Shown here one piece after another: positions 57,043 through 64,000 of a stretch of 64,000 nt of DNA; within the stretch, counting starts at the first letter, position 1; each line of letters starts with the position of its first letter. Position numbers and translations under genes: made by a program. Origin of the DNA: Kitasatospora sp. A2-31 (GTDB lineage: Bacteria > Actinomycetota > Actinomycetes > Streptomycetales > Streptomycetaceae); contig NZ_JAKNTA010000002.1 in NCBI RefSeq assembly GCF_022288725.1, positions 113,958-177,957 of the forward strand, written 5' to 3'. The notes under the pieces are model-generated. The model saw only the letters and a list, made by a program, of their open reading frames with translations, had not been told where the DNA came from and searched no databases.

Positions 57043-58350
57043 ATGACCAAGAACCGCCGGGACATCAACTCCCTGAGTCAGACCGAGCTGGACGACTACA
57101 TCCACGCGATCGGGATCCTTCGCGCTCGTTCGGCGGCCGACCCGGACGACCCCACCGGGTACGACTTCCAGGCCGCCCTGCACAACGACATGTTCGTCGG
57201 CCCCTGCGAGCACGGCAGCGACCTCTTCCTGCCGTGGCACCGTTCGCACCTCTACCACTTCGAAAAGCTGCTCCAGGAGTCCGACCCGCCGCGGACGGCC
57301 GACGTCACGCTGCCGTACTGGGACTGGCTCCACCCTGAGCCGACCGGGAAGTTCCCGCCTGCCTTCGCCCTGCCCGGCCTCGCCGCCGAGCGCAACGAGG
57401 TGGCGACCGACCTGCCGCCCGACACCCTGGAGATCGTCACGCAGGAGACCGACCAGGGGGCGTTCGGCGGCTACCCGGCGGCGCACCCGGGTGGCGACTA
57501 CGGACGCCTGGAACTCGGCCCGCACAACTACATGCACGGGGTGTTCATCGGCGGGGCCATGGGAGACCCGTCGACGGCCGCACAGGACGCGATCTACTTC
57601 AGCTTCCACACCTTCATCGACCTGCTCTGGGCCGAGTGGCAGCGCCGCAACGGCGCTCCGCCCCTCACCTCGCCCGACCACGACCTGCGCGGCTTCCTCT
57701 CCCAGGCCAAGCACAAGGTGGCGGACTTCGCCGACACCGTGGCGCTGGGCTACGAGTACGAGTACACCGACCGGCTGAAGAGCGCCTTCGCGGTGCCGGT
57801 GCCCGCGCCGGTCGAGCGCACCCTGCTCGCCACCCGGCCGCTCAGCCTGGTCTCGGCGCCGGACTTCGCGACGCAGATGCGGGAGGCGTCCCGGGCCCAG
57901 TTCGGTCTGGTGGCCGCGCCGGAGGAGGGCCGGGAGGCGGTGGTCCGCCTCGACGAGCTGAAGATCCCGCTGACCGGCAGCTACCTGCTGCACGCGTACG
58001 TACACCCGCGCGACGTCCCGTTCCGTGCGGACGACGCGGAGTTCGCCGACCGCTACGGCGTCGGCTACGCCGTGCTGTGGCGGGCCCACGCGGGCCCGGC
58101 GGACGGTGGTCACGAGCACGAAGCGGGCCACGACCACGGCGGCCGGCAGCCGCACCCCCACCACCCGAGCTCCTGCACCGTCCGGTTCGACGTGACGGCG
58201 GTCCTGGCGGAGGCACCGGAGGCCCTCGGGACGCACGTCCTGACCCTCCAGTACAGCCCCGCGCCCACCGGCACCGGTCAGCCGCAGCGCCCGCCCGAGC
58301 TGGTCCAGGAGGTCGCCCTGAAGGACGTCGTGATGGAGGTGTACGGCTGA
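57043..58350 (+). CDS. Tyrosinase-family type 3 copper enzyme
   Basis: 435 residues. The CuA site is given by His47 (LHND), His57 (CEHGSD) and His66 (PWHRSH); CuB by His161 and His165 (GPHNYMHG) and His189 (FSFHTF). It binds two coppers and oxidises phenols to quinones. A C-terminal domain (about 270-435) has a beta-rich body and a His-rich loop (GHEHEAGHDHGG, HPHHP), possibly for copper loading. No Sec or Tat signal. ATG 57043 has GGAGG 7 nt upstream. The stop overlaps the next gene's start. It is longer than MelC2 tyrosinases (about 275), so it belongs to another branch. Confidence 0.92.
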   Translation: MTKNRRDINSLSQTELDDYIHAIGILRARSAADPDDPTGYDFQAALHNDMFVGPCEHGSDLFLPWHRSHLYHFEKLLQESDPPRTADVTLPYWDWLHPEPTGKFPPAFALPGLAAERNEVATDLPPDTLEIVTQETDQGAFGGYPAAHPGGDYGRLELGPHNYMHGVFIGGAMGDPSTAAQDAIYFSFHTFIDLLWAEWQRRNGAPPLTSPDHDLRGFLSQAKHKVADFADTVALGYEYEYTDRLKSAFAVPVPAPVERTLLATRPLSLVSAPDFATQMREASRAQFGLVAAPEEGREAVVRLDELKIPLTGSYLLHAYVHPRDVPFRADDAEFADRYGVGYAVLWRAHAGPADGGHEHEAGHDHGGRQPHPHHPSSCTVRFDVTAVLAEAPEALGTHVLTLQYSPAPTGTGQPQRPPELVQEVALKDVVMEVYG

Positions 58351-58853
58351 TGCGCACTCCGGTGTACGAGCTCCACATCAGGCCGCTGTTCCGGGCCACC
58401 GACCGGGAGCACATGGCCTTCTCCCTCGACCTCTGGGACTACGACTCCGTGGTCGCCAACGCCGATGACGTCCTCGCCCGCGTCGACGGCGCCGGGATGC
58501 CCCCGGACGACAGCGGCGGGCCCTGGCCCGAGGAGTGGATCGCGCTCTTCCGCCGCTGGCACGAGAGCGGACACAAGCGCCTGGAGGTCGGCACGGGGGA
58601 GTTCACCCTCGCCCGGACGCCCACCGCCGTGACCGTCACCGCGACCGGGACGTTCCCCGGCCCCGGCTTCGAGGGCTGGCTCCAGCTGGAGAGCGAGACG
58701 GACAGCGCGAAGACCTACGTCCTCTACTTCGAGGCTCCGGACAGCCCGGGCGCCGGCACACCCGCCGCGTTCACCCGGAAGGAACGGTACAAGGCCACCG
58801 ACACCCGCGCCGTCTTCGTGCACGACAGCAACGGGGTGCACGAGCTGCACTGA
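58350..58853 (+). CDS. Unknown protein coupled to tyrosinase
   Basis: 167 residues. It begins TPVYELHIRPLFRATDREHMAFSLDLWDY (seen in part as YELHIRPLFRATDREHM), has a mid Trp-rich section GGPWPEEWIALFRRWHESGHK, and a beta-rich C-terminus VTATGTFPGPGFEGWLQLE. Start overlaps the tyrosinase stop by one base (TGATG), so the two are coupled. It has no signal or Cys motif and is not similar to MelC1. A chaperone or partner role for the tyrosinase is inference. Confidence 0.72.
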   Translation: MRTPVYELHIRPLFRATDREHMAFSLDLWDYDSVVANADDVLARVDGAGMPPDDSGGPWPEEWIALFRRWHESGHKRLEVGTGEFTLARTPTAVTVTATGTFPGPGFEGWLQLESETDSAKTYVLYFEAPDSPGAGTPAAFTRKERYKATDTRAVFVHDSNGVHELH

Positions 58854-58928
58854 GCCCGCCGCCCCCTCCGCCAGCCCGGGCCGAGCCCGCCGAGCCGAAG
58901 CCGGCCCGGCGGGTCCGCCGTGCGCGTC

Positions 58929-59585
58929 CTACTGGGCGCGCCGGATGGAGTAGTTGAACTGCGCCGTGCCGAAACTGCGCATCAGCCGCAGCCAGAACGG
59001 CATCATCATCTCCATGCCCCGGGCGCCGGCGATGTCCCCGAGGTCGATCACCCACTCCGCCGGCCAGCCGAACTCGCCGAGCAGGGCGACGGCCTCGGCC
59101 TTGGCGCCGGCGTCGTTCCCGGCGATGAACAGGTTGTGCTCGCCCCCCAGCCGGCCCGGGTCGACCATCAGCGGTGCGGTGACCGTGTTGAGCGCCTTCA
59201 CCACCTTGGCGTCGGGGAACTCCCGCTGGATCCGCTCGCCCACGCTGTCCGTGTTGACCGGGTCCAGCGAGACCTCGCCCTCGGCCGAGAAGACCAGCGG
59301 GTTGGAGACGTCCACCAGCAGCTTGCCGGCCAGCCGCTCGGCGCCGGCCGCCCGCAGGGCCGCCAGCGAGACCGTCCCCGAGGTCGCGTTCAGCACCACC
59401 TCGCCGAAGGCCGCCGCGTCCGCGAACGTCCCCGCGTGCCCGGTCGGGCCCGCCTGCTCCGCCCAGGCCAGGCCGGTCTCGTTGTCCTTGGTCCGCGAGC
59501 CCAGCGTCACCTCGTGGCCGAGCGCCACCAGCTTGTCCGCGATGGTGCGGCCGACCGTGCCGGTGCCGATGATTCCGAATCGCAC
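58929..59585 (-). CDS. NADPH-dependent F420 reductase-like oxidoreductase
   Basis: 218 residues: Rossmann start FGIIGTGTVGRTIADKL, then VTLGSRTKDN with a basic residue for NADP, and the F420-oxidoreductase-type middle LLVDVSNPLVF and KALNTVTA. It ends with GMEMMMPFWLRLMRSFG. Members exchange hydride between NADP and F420 or reduce other substrates. GTG 59585 has GGAG 6 nt upstream. It is monocistronic. Confidence 0.88.
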   Translation of the reverse strand: MRFGIIGTGTVGRTIADKLVALGHEVTLGSRTKDNETGLAWAEQAGPTGHAGTFADAAAFGEVVLNATSGTVSLAALRAAGAERLAGKLLVDVSNPLVFSAEGEVSLDPVNTDSVGERIQREFPDAKVVKALNTVTAPLMVDPGRLGGEHNLFIAGNDAGAKAEAVALLGEFGWPAEWVIDLGDIAGARGMEMMMPFWLRLMRSFGTAQFNYSIRRAQ

Positions 59586-59733
59586 AGTTTCTCCGTCTCT
59601 CCGGGCCCGTGCCCCGTGACCCGGGCCGCGATGACGATAGTTCAACCGGCCCGCTCCGCGCGGGAAACAGCCGCGAACGGGCGACCGCCGACTGGACCAC
59701 CCCCGCTGGTGGCGGCCGGTCCGCCGCCGAACC

Positions 59734-61356
59734 ATGGTCGCCATGAACCGAACCAACAGACCGTACGCCCGGGCCGCCGCCCTGCTCGCAGGCCTCGCGC
59801 TGCTCGTCCCCGCCGGCGCGGCCCGCGCCGACGTCACGACCGTCTCCTTCGGCACCGACCGTACCGCCTGGGACCGCAACGAGCCGGGCCTCTCGCCCGA
59901 GGAGGTCGCCGCGTCCGACTTCGGCGTCCGCTTCTCCGTGCCGCTCGACGGCCAGGTCTTCGCGCAGCCGCTGGTGATCGGCCCGACCGTGGTGGTGGCC
60001 ACCGAGACCAACCACGTCTACGGGATCGAGGCGAGGACCGGGAAGATCACCTGGCACCGGGCGATGGGCGCGGCCTGGCCCTCCGCCGCGATCGGCTGCT
60101 CCGACCCGGGCCCCAACGTCGGCACCACCTCCACCCCGGTGTACGACCCGGCGACCGGCACCGTCTACCTCACCAGCAAGGTCAACGACGGCCCCGACGA
60201 CAAGCACCCGCACTACTACGTGCATGCCGTCGACGCGCAGACCGGCGCCGAGCGCAGCGGCTGGCCGGTCACCGTCCAGGGCGACCCGGTCAACGCCCCG
60301 GGCAAGCCGTTCAACGCCTACCGCTCGCTCCAGCGCCCCGGACTCCTGCTGCTCGACGGCTCGATCTACTTCGGCTTCGGCTCGCTCTGCGGCATCGGCG
60401 ACTACATCGGCACCCTGGCCGGCCTCGACACCCGCACCCGAAAGCTCACCCTCTGGTCCACGGTGGCCGGCTCCGACACCCAGCGGGCCTCCATCTGGAT
60501 GGCCGGCAGCGGCCTCGTCTCCGACGGCCCCGGGCGGATCATCCTGGCCACCGCGAACGGCCAGGGCGCCGGCGCCTCGCCCGCGCAGGGCCCCGGCAGC
60601 AAGCCGCCCGGCGGCCTCGGCGAGTCGGTGATCCGCTTCGCGGTGAACAGCGACGGCACCTTCGCGCCGAAGGACTTCTTCAGCCCCACCAACAACGCCA
60701 CCCTCGACAAGAAGGACACCGACCTCGGCTCCGGCGGCCCGGTCGCCCTCCCGTCGTCCGTCTTCGGCACCCCCGCCCACCCCCGGCTGCTGGTCCAGGT
60801 CGGCAAGGACGGCCGGATCTTCCTGCTCGACCGGGACGACCTCGGCGGCATGGGGCAGGGCCCCGGCGGAACCGACAAGGCGGTCGGCGTCACCGGCCCC
60901 TACGGCGGCGTCACCGGCCCCTACGGCGGCGTCTGGGGCCACCCCGCCGTCTGGGGCGGCGACGGCGGGTACGTCTACACCGTGGAGAACTTCGGCAAGC
61001 TGCGCGCCCTGAAGTACTCCGTCGACTCCGCCGGGAACCCGCGGCTGACCAGCGCCGGAACCAGCGCCGAGGACTTCCTCAAGATGTCCGGCTCACCCGT
61101 CGTCACCTCCGACGGCACCCGCTCCGGCTCGGCCCTGGTCTGGGTGATCTGGTCCGGCACCGGGCAGTACGGCGAGGGCGGCGAGCTGCGCGCCTACGAC
61201 CCGGTGCCGGTCGGCGGCACGCTGAAGCTGCGCCGCTCCTTCGCGCTCGGGACGGTCAGCAAGTTCTCCGTCCCCGCCACCGACAAGGGCCGGATCTACG
61301 TGGGCACCAAGGACCACCACCTGGTCGCCCTCGGCCGCCCCTCGGCCTTCGCCTGA
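59734..61356 (+). CDS. Secreted PQQ-like beta-propeller protein
   Basis: 540 residues with a Sec signal (AAALLAGLALLVPAGAARA). Repeated propeller blades include VVVATETNHVYGIEARTGKITW, PVYDPATGTVYLTSK and GRIYVGTKDHHLVAL, the pattern of PQQ-binding-like repeat proteins. No clear PQQ-binding or catalytic site, so it may be structural or bind ligand. A short repeat VTGPYGG occurs twice (60891-60932). Start is ATG 59734 or 59743; no strong Shine-Dalgarno. The gene ends in a shared terminator. Confidence 0.82.
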   Translation: MVAMNRTNRPYARAAALLAGLALLVPAGAARADVTTVSFGTDRTAWDRNEPGLSPEEVAASDFGVRFSVPLDGQVFAQPLVIGPTVVVATETNHVYGIEARTGKITWHRAMGAAWPSAAIGCSDPGPNVGTTSTPVYDPATGTVYLTSKVNDGPDDKHPHYYVHAVDAQTGAERSGWPVTVQGDPVNAPGKPFNAYRSLQRPGLLLLDGSIYFGFGSLCGIGDYIGTLAGLDTRTRKLTLWSTVAGSDTQRASIWMAGSGLVSDGPGRIILATANGQGAGASPAQGPGSKPPGGLGESVIRFAVNSDGTFAPKDFFSPTNNATLDKKDTDLGSGGPVALPSSVFGTPAHPRLLVQVGKDGRIFLLDRDDLGGMGQGPGGTDKAVGVTGPYGGVTGPYGGVWGHPAVWGGDGGYVYTVENFGKLRALKYSVDSAGNPRLTSAGTSAEDFLKMSGSPVVTSDGTRSGSALVWVIWSGTGQYGEGGELRAYDPVPVGGTLKLRRSFALGTVSKFSVPATDKGRIYVGTKDHHLVALGRPSAFA

Positions 61357-61369
61357 CCGGCGGGCGCGG

Positions 61370-61408
61370 GGTCCCCGGGCGTGTCCGGGGGGATCGCGCC
61401 CGGGGACC
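61370..61408. terminator. Bidirectional terminator
   Basis: 12-bp stem GGTCCCCGGGCG / CGCCCGGGGACC (61370-61381 and 61397-61408, 15-nt loop), between the convergent propeller and polyprenyl synthase genes. Confidence 0.65.
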
Positions 61409-61475
61409 CGCGGGCGGCCGAACGGTGTCGGCGGACGGACCGCGGCGACGCCGGGAGATCCGGCGTTCCCGGTGC

Positions 61476-62561
61476 TCAGCGGCCCCGGGTCACCACGAAG
61501 CCGGGCAGCGCCAGCAGGAACTCCCGGGCCTCGGCGGCCTCGTCGGACGCCTCGGCCGGGGCGGGCGCGGTCTCCATCACCTCGGCGATCTCCCGCTCGG
61601 CGGCGGCCACCAGACCGTCCGCCGCCGCCCGGGCGCTCTCCACGCACCCGTACGCGATCAGCCGCTCCGACAGCCAGCGGACCTCCTCCGCCGCACCCGG
61701 GCCCCGCTGCGCCCGCGTTCCCTCCAGGTAGCGCTCGGTGCGGGCGCGCTCCGCCGGGGTGCAGCGCTCCAGCAGGTGGATCAGCAGCAGCGTGCGCTTG
61801 CCCTCCCAGAGGTCCCCGGCGATCTCCTTGCCGTAGTCGGCCAGCGTGCCGACCAGGTTGAGCACGTCGTCCTGGATCTGGAAGGCCGCGCCCAGGTACC
61901 AGCCGAACCGGTCCAGCCGGGTGGCCTCGGTCTGCGCACCCTCGGCGACGAGCAGACCGGCGCGGCACGGGTAGAGGAAGGTGTACCAGGAGGTCTTCTT
62001 GAGACACATCCGGTAGTAGTCGGCGGGCGCCAGGTCGCACGCGTTGTCGCGGATCCAGGCGATCTCCAGGGCCTGCCCCTCCAGCGACTGGCGGCACATC
62101 AGCTCCGTCTCCTCGAAGAGCCGCCAGGCCAGCTCGGCGCCGAGCTCCCGCCGGTTGGCCATCAGCCGGCGCAGTCCGAGCAGGTTGGTCGCGTTGCCGA
62201 CGTTCAACGCCACCTCGACCCCGTACGCGGCGGAGAGCGTCGGCAGGCCCCGGCGCAGCTCGCTGCCGTCCTGGATGTCGTCGTGGATCAGGAACGCGTT
62301 GTGGAACATCTCGACCGTCACCGCGGGGTTGAGCGCCCGCTCCGGCCGGCCGCCGAAGGCCTCGCAGGTGGCCAGGCAGAGCGCACCCCGCAGCCCCTTG
62401 CACGGCCGGACGGGGTAGTCGCCCGCCAGGTCGTAGAGGTACGGCGGGCTCTGCTCGGGGATGTGCCGCAGCAGTTCGGCGACGGTCCGCTCGCGGTAGC
62501 GGGCGAGGACCCGGTCGACCAGCGGCTCGGCGTCGGCGATCGCCCGCGCCGGCCCCGTCAC
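61476..62561 (-). CDS. Polyprenyl (geranylgeranyl-type) diphosphate synthase
   Basis: 361-residue trans-isoprenyl diphosphate synthase. First Asp-rich motif: FLIHDDIQD with DDxxD; second is FQIQDDVLNL, where the last Asp of DDxxD is Asn. KGLRGALCLATCEAFGG is the N-terminal substrate region with a divergent FxxR. It condenses isopentenyl diphosphate with an allylic diphosphate. GTG 62561 overlaps the preceding gene by 4 bp, so it is translated with the small helical protein. No terpene cyclase is in this window. Confidence 0.88.
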   Translation of the reverse strand: MTGPARAIADAEPLVDRVLARYRERTVAELLRHIPEQSPPYLYDLAGDYPVRPCKGLRGALCLATCEAFGGRPERALNPAVTVEMFHNAFLIHDDIQDGSELRRGLPTLSAAYGVEVALNVGNATNLLGLRRLMANRRELGAELAWRLFEETELMCRQSLEGQALEIAWIRDNACDLAPADYYRMCLKKTSWYTFLYPCRAGLLVAEGAQTEATRLDRFGWYLGAAFQIQDDVLNLVGTLADYGKEIAGDLWEGKRTLLLIHLLERCTPAERARTERYLEGTRAQRGPGAAEEVRWLSERLIAYGCVESARAAADGLVAAAEREIAEVMETAPAPAEASDEAAEAREFLLALPGFVVTRGR

Positions 62562-62977
62562 CCCCGCGGGCCTTCGGCACCGTCGCCGGACGCGGCCTCA
62601 TCGCGCTCGGGGCCGAAGGTGGCGCGCAGCGACCGGTTGGCGAAGGCCGGGGCCAGGGTGCTCAGGTTGAGCAGGAGGTCGAGGATGTCGTGGGCGTTGG
62701 CGGTCAGCTGCCGGGTCTGCTCGGCGGCGTCGCCACGGGTGCCGTCCTGGACCCGGGCGCTGACGGCGTCGATCAGCTGGTGGGTGTTCTCCGAGACCCG
62801 GCGGACCAGGCGGCGGAACTCCTCCTCGTCGACGCGGTGTTCGGAGGTGAGCCGGGTACCGGCGGCCTTCGCGTCCGCCAGCCCGGCGGCCAGCTCGCGC
62901 TCCAGCACCGCGGCGGCCTCCATCACCGCCCGCGAACCCTGCTCGCCCAACTCGCTGAACCGACCTGCGTCGGGCAT
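62558..62977 (-). CDS. Small helical protein coupled to polyprenyl synthase
   Basis: 139 residues, nearly all helical: FSELGEQGSRAVMEAAAVLERELAAGLADAK (seen partly as AVMEAAAVLERELAAG), a mid HRVDEEEFRRLVRRVSENTHQLIDAV and a C-terminal DILDLLLNLSTLAP. Predicted coiled coil; no signal. ATG 62977 has AGGAGG 6 nt upstream. It is the first gene of the operon with the synthase. Function unknown; a regulator, scaffold or cargo-like partner is possible. Confidence 0.7.
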   Translation of the reverse strand: MPDAGRFSELGEQGSRAVMEAAAVLERELAAGLADAKAAGTRLTSEHRVDEEEFRRLVRRVSENTHQLIDAVSARVQDGTRGDAAEQTRQLTANAHDILDLLLNLSTLAPAFANRSLRATFGPERDEAASGDGAEGPRG

Positions 62978-63380
62978 GACGGACCTCCTGCTTCGTGCTC
63001 CGGACGGCCCGGGGCGGCGGGGCCGGCGGCAGGGCAGAGCGCCGCCTCGATCGCAGATCGTACCTTCTCGTGCGCGGAGCGTGTCCACGGACCCGGCTCC
63101 GGCGCGCCCTCCGGCTCGGGGCGGCGGCCCAGGGGCGCAGGGCGGCGGCTCGGGGCGGGTTCCGGCTGTCCCCCCGGCTGCGGGCTCGGCCTGCTCGGGC
63201 GCGGGCGGCGGTCGGGGCGGGCCCCGGCGCGTCGCGGGTCGCCGCCGCCGCGGTCACTGGTAGTAGTTGCGTGGCTGTGCCGAGGGATCGTGTGGTGCCG
63301 GGCGGCCGACTCGACGAAGGTGTGCGCCGCTGCCGCCGTGCTGCTCGCCGCGGTGCCCGGGTTCTGGACAAGGAGCGGTC
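62978..63380. other. Divergent intergenic region
   Basis: 403 bp between the helical-protein gene (minus) and the anchored small protein (plus). A TACGAT -10-like hexamer (63057-63062, minus strand) with TGGACA (63082-63087) 19 bp upstream may serve the synthase operon. The rest is GC-rich without a convincing gene. Confidence 0.35.
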
Positions 63381-63785
63381 ATGGGTGGCAGGCAGCGCCG
63401 GCCGAGAGTGCGGAGCCCCCGGCCGGGCGGGAGTGCCGGGGCCGGCCGGGTGCGGGTGGACGCCCGGGTGGAGATCGCCCGCCTGGAGGGCTACCTGGCC
63501 TGGGAGGCGGAGGTGTCGGCGGCCGATCGGGACGCCAAGGCCTTCGCCGCACAGTTCTCCTGGCTTTCGTCGGGAGAGCGGGAGAGCCTCGAACAGGCCT
63601 ACGCAGTCGAGCGGTTGCGCTATGCCGAGGACGTCGTCGACCGCGCCGTGGAGCGATGCCGGCAGCTCGCGGCCCGTTACCGGGAGGAATGCCACAGGAT
63701 CTGCGCCCGCTGGGCGGCGGTCTGCCTCTCGGTCGCGTTCGGCGTGGTGCTGATCGCCGTGGCGCCGTTCGCGCTGCGTCCCTGA
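63381..63785 (+). CDS. Small tail-anchored coiled-coil protein
   Basis: 134 residues. A basic N-terminus precedes a helical/coiled-coil section (VDARVEIARLEGYLAWEAEV, AYAVERLRYAEDVVDRAVERC in part) and one C-terminal transmembrane segment (AAVCLSVAFGVVLIAVAPF) ending two to three residues before the stop, the layout of a tail-anchored membrane protein. AAGGAG lies 5 nt before the ATG. Function unknown. Confidence 0.7.
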   Translation: MGGRQRRPRVRSPRPGGSAGAGRVRVDARVEIARLEGYLAWEAEVSAADRDAKAFAAQFSWLSSGERESLEQAYAVERLRYAEDVVDRAVERCRQLAARYREECHRICARWAAVCLSVAFGVVLIAVAPFALRP

Positions 63786-63880
63786 CCGGCCGTCCGCCCA
63801 CCGGCCGTCCGCCCACCGGCCGTCCGCCCACCGGCCGACCGGCCACCGGCCGTCGGCCCACCGGCCGACCGGCCGACTTC
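63786..63880. repeat. 15-bp degenerate tandem repeats
   Basis: Units of CCGTCCGCCCACCGG, then variants with CCGACCGG, repeat for about 95 bp after the tail-anchored protein stop. GC-rich simple repeat; no function assigned. Confidence 0.75.
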
Positions 63881-63895
63881 CGGCCCGGAACGCCG

Positions 63896-63928
63896 GGGCC
63901 CGCCGCACCGTCGAGGTGTGGCGGGCCC
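63896..63928. terminator. Hairpin at right edge
   Basis: 14-bp stem GGGCCCGCCGCACC / GGTGTGGCGGGCCC with one G-U pair and a 5-nt loop, 20 bp beyond the stop of the minus-strand gene that enters at the right edge. Confidence 0.65.
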
Positions 63929-63947
63929 GGGTTCGCCGGTCGCGGGA

Positions 63948-64000
63948 TCAGTGGTGGCCGTGGCCGCTCGCGATCTCCTGGTGCTCCTCGGCGGTGGGGG
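63948..64000 (-). CDS. C-terminal end of a truncated gene at right edge
   Basis: Only the last 16-17 codons are in the window. They read ...PTAEEHQEIASGHGHH followed by TGA at 63948-63950, with a terminator-like hairpin just downstream. His-rich ending. The product cannot be identified from this piece, and the assignment as coding rests on frame, codon use and the hairpin. Confidence 0.4.
   Translation of the reverse strand, partial: PTAEEHQEIASGHGHH

Noticed and set aside
47095..57068. Two long minus-strand frames opposite the NRPS genes
   Set aside because: Compositions are Gly/Gln/Asp/Arg-biased without domains; plus-strand NRPS domains are unambiguous.
57043..58350. Classical melanin operon (melC1-melC2)
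   Set aside because: Protein is much longer than MelC2, no MelC1-like copper chaperone with signal peptide precedes it, and the coupled gene lies downstream.

Overview
The window is high-GC actinomycete DNA. Third codon positions are almost all G or C, many starts are GTG or TTG, and neighbouring genes often overlap by 4 bp (ATGA/GTGA). Gene content points to Streptomycetaceae: a SigE-family sigma factor, P450 with ferredoxin, an NRPS locus, a LigB-type ligase, an SAV_2336-type protein and DUF2277/DUF427 proteins. A small protein resembling the DUF6296 family, which I associate with Kitasatospora, hints at that genus. No rRNA, tRNA, transposase, phage gene or CRISPR array was seen.

Layout. 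0-12.3 kb is mostly housekeeping and accessory metabolism: methionine aminopeptidase, a DUF2254 membrane protein, a secreted HAD phosphatase, an SPFH/NAD-kinase-like operon facing a secreted beta-propeller gene across a paired operator-like dyad, a class A PBP, a Tat-exported GDPD, an RBBP9-like hydrolase and a DJ-1/PfpI protein. 12.5-24.2 kb holds a serine hydrolase, DedA protein, gamma-carbonic anhydrase, MFS exporter, small conserved proteins, P450 plus ferredoxin, an ATP-dependent DNA ligase and a GNAT enzyme. 24.4-27.4 kb carries two CAP-domain genes; the second is a fusion of an ECF-like sigma factor, a zinc-finger-like motif, a membrane segment and an external CAP domain.

29.8-38.7 kb is a tightly coupled four-gene operon: alpha/beta hydrolase, caspase-VMAP protein, MoxR AAA+ ATPase, and a 1379-residue SAV_2336/vWA-like, P-loop, FxsC-like TIR protein. 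It matches the vWA-MoxR-VMAP class of predicted biological-conflict systems, with three potential effectors (hydrolase, caspase, TIR). 38.7-45.9 kb has a SigE-type sigma factor with a coupled membrane protein, an M1 metallopeptidase, a PfkB kinase, a GNAT enzyme, a polysaccharide deacetylase lipoprotein and a YchJ-like protein.

46.3-56.9 kb is a compact two-gene NRPS locus: A-T-C-A-T followed by C-A-T-TE-MFS in one polypeptide. The TE has Cys in place of the usual Ser, and an MFS exporter is fused at the C-terminus. The second adenylation domain reads as glycine-specific; a tripeptide-scale product is predicted. A strong terminator follows, then a tyrosinase overlapping an unknown gene, an F420-type oxidoreductase, a secreted PQQ-like propeller, a polyprenyl diphosphate synthase coupled to a small helical protein, and a small C-terminally anchored protein. 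A gene running in from the right edge is cut off.
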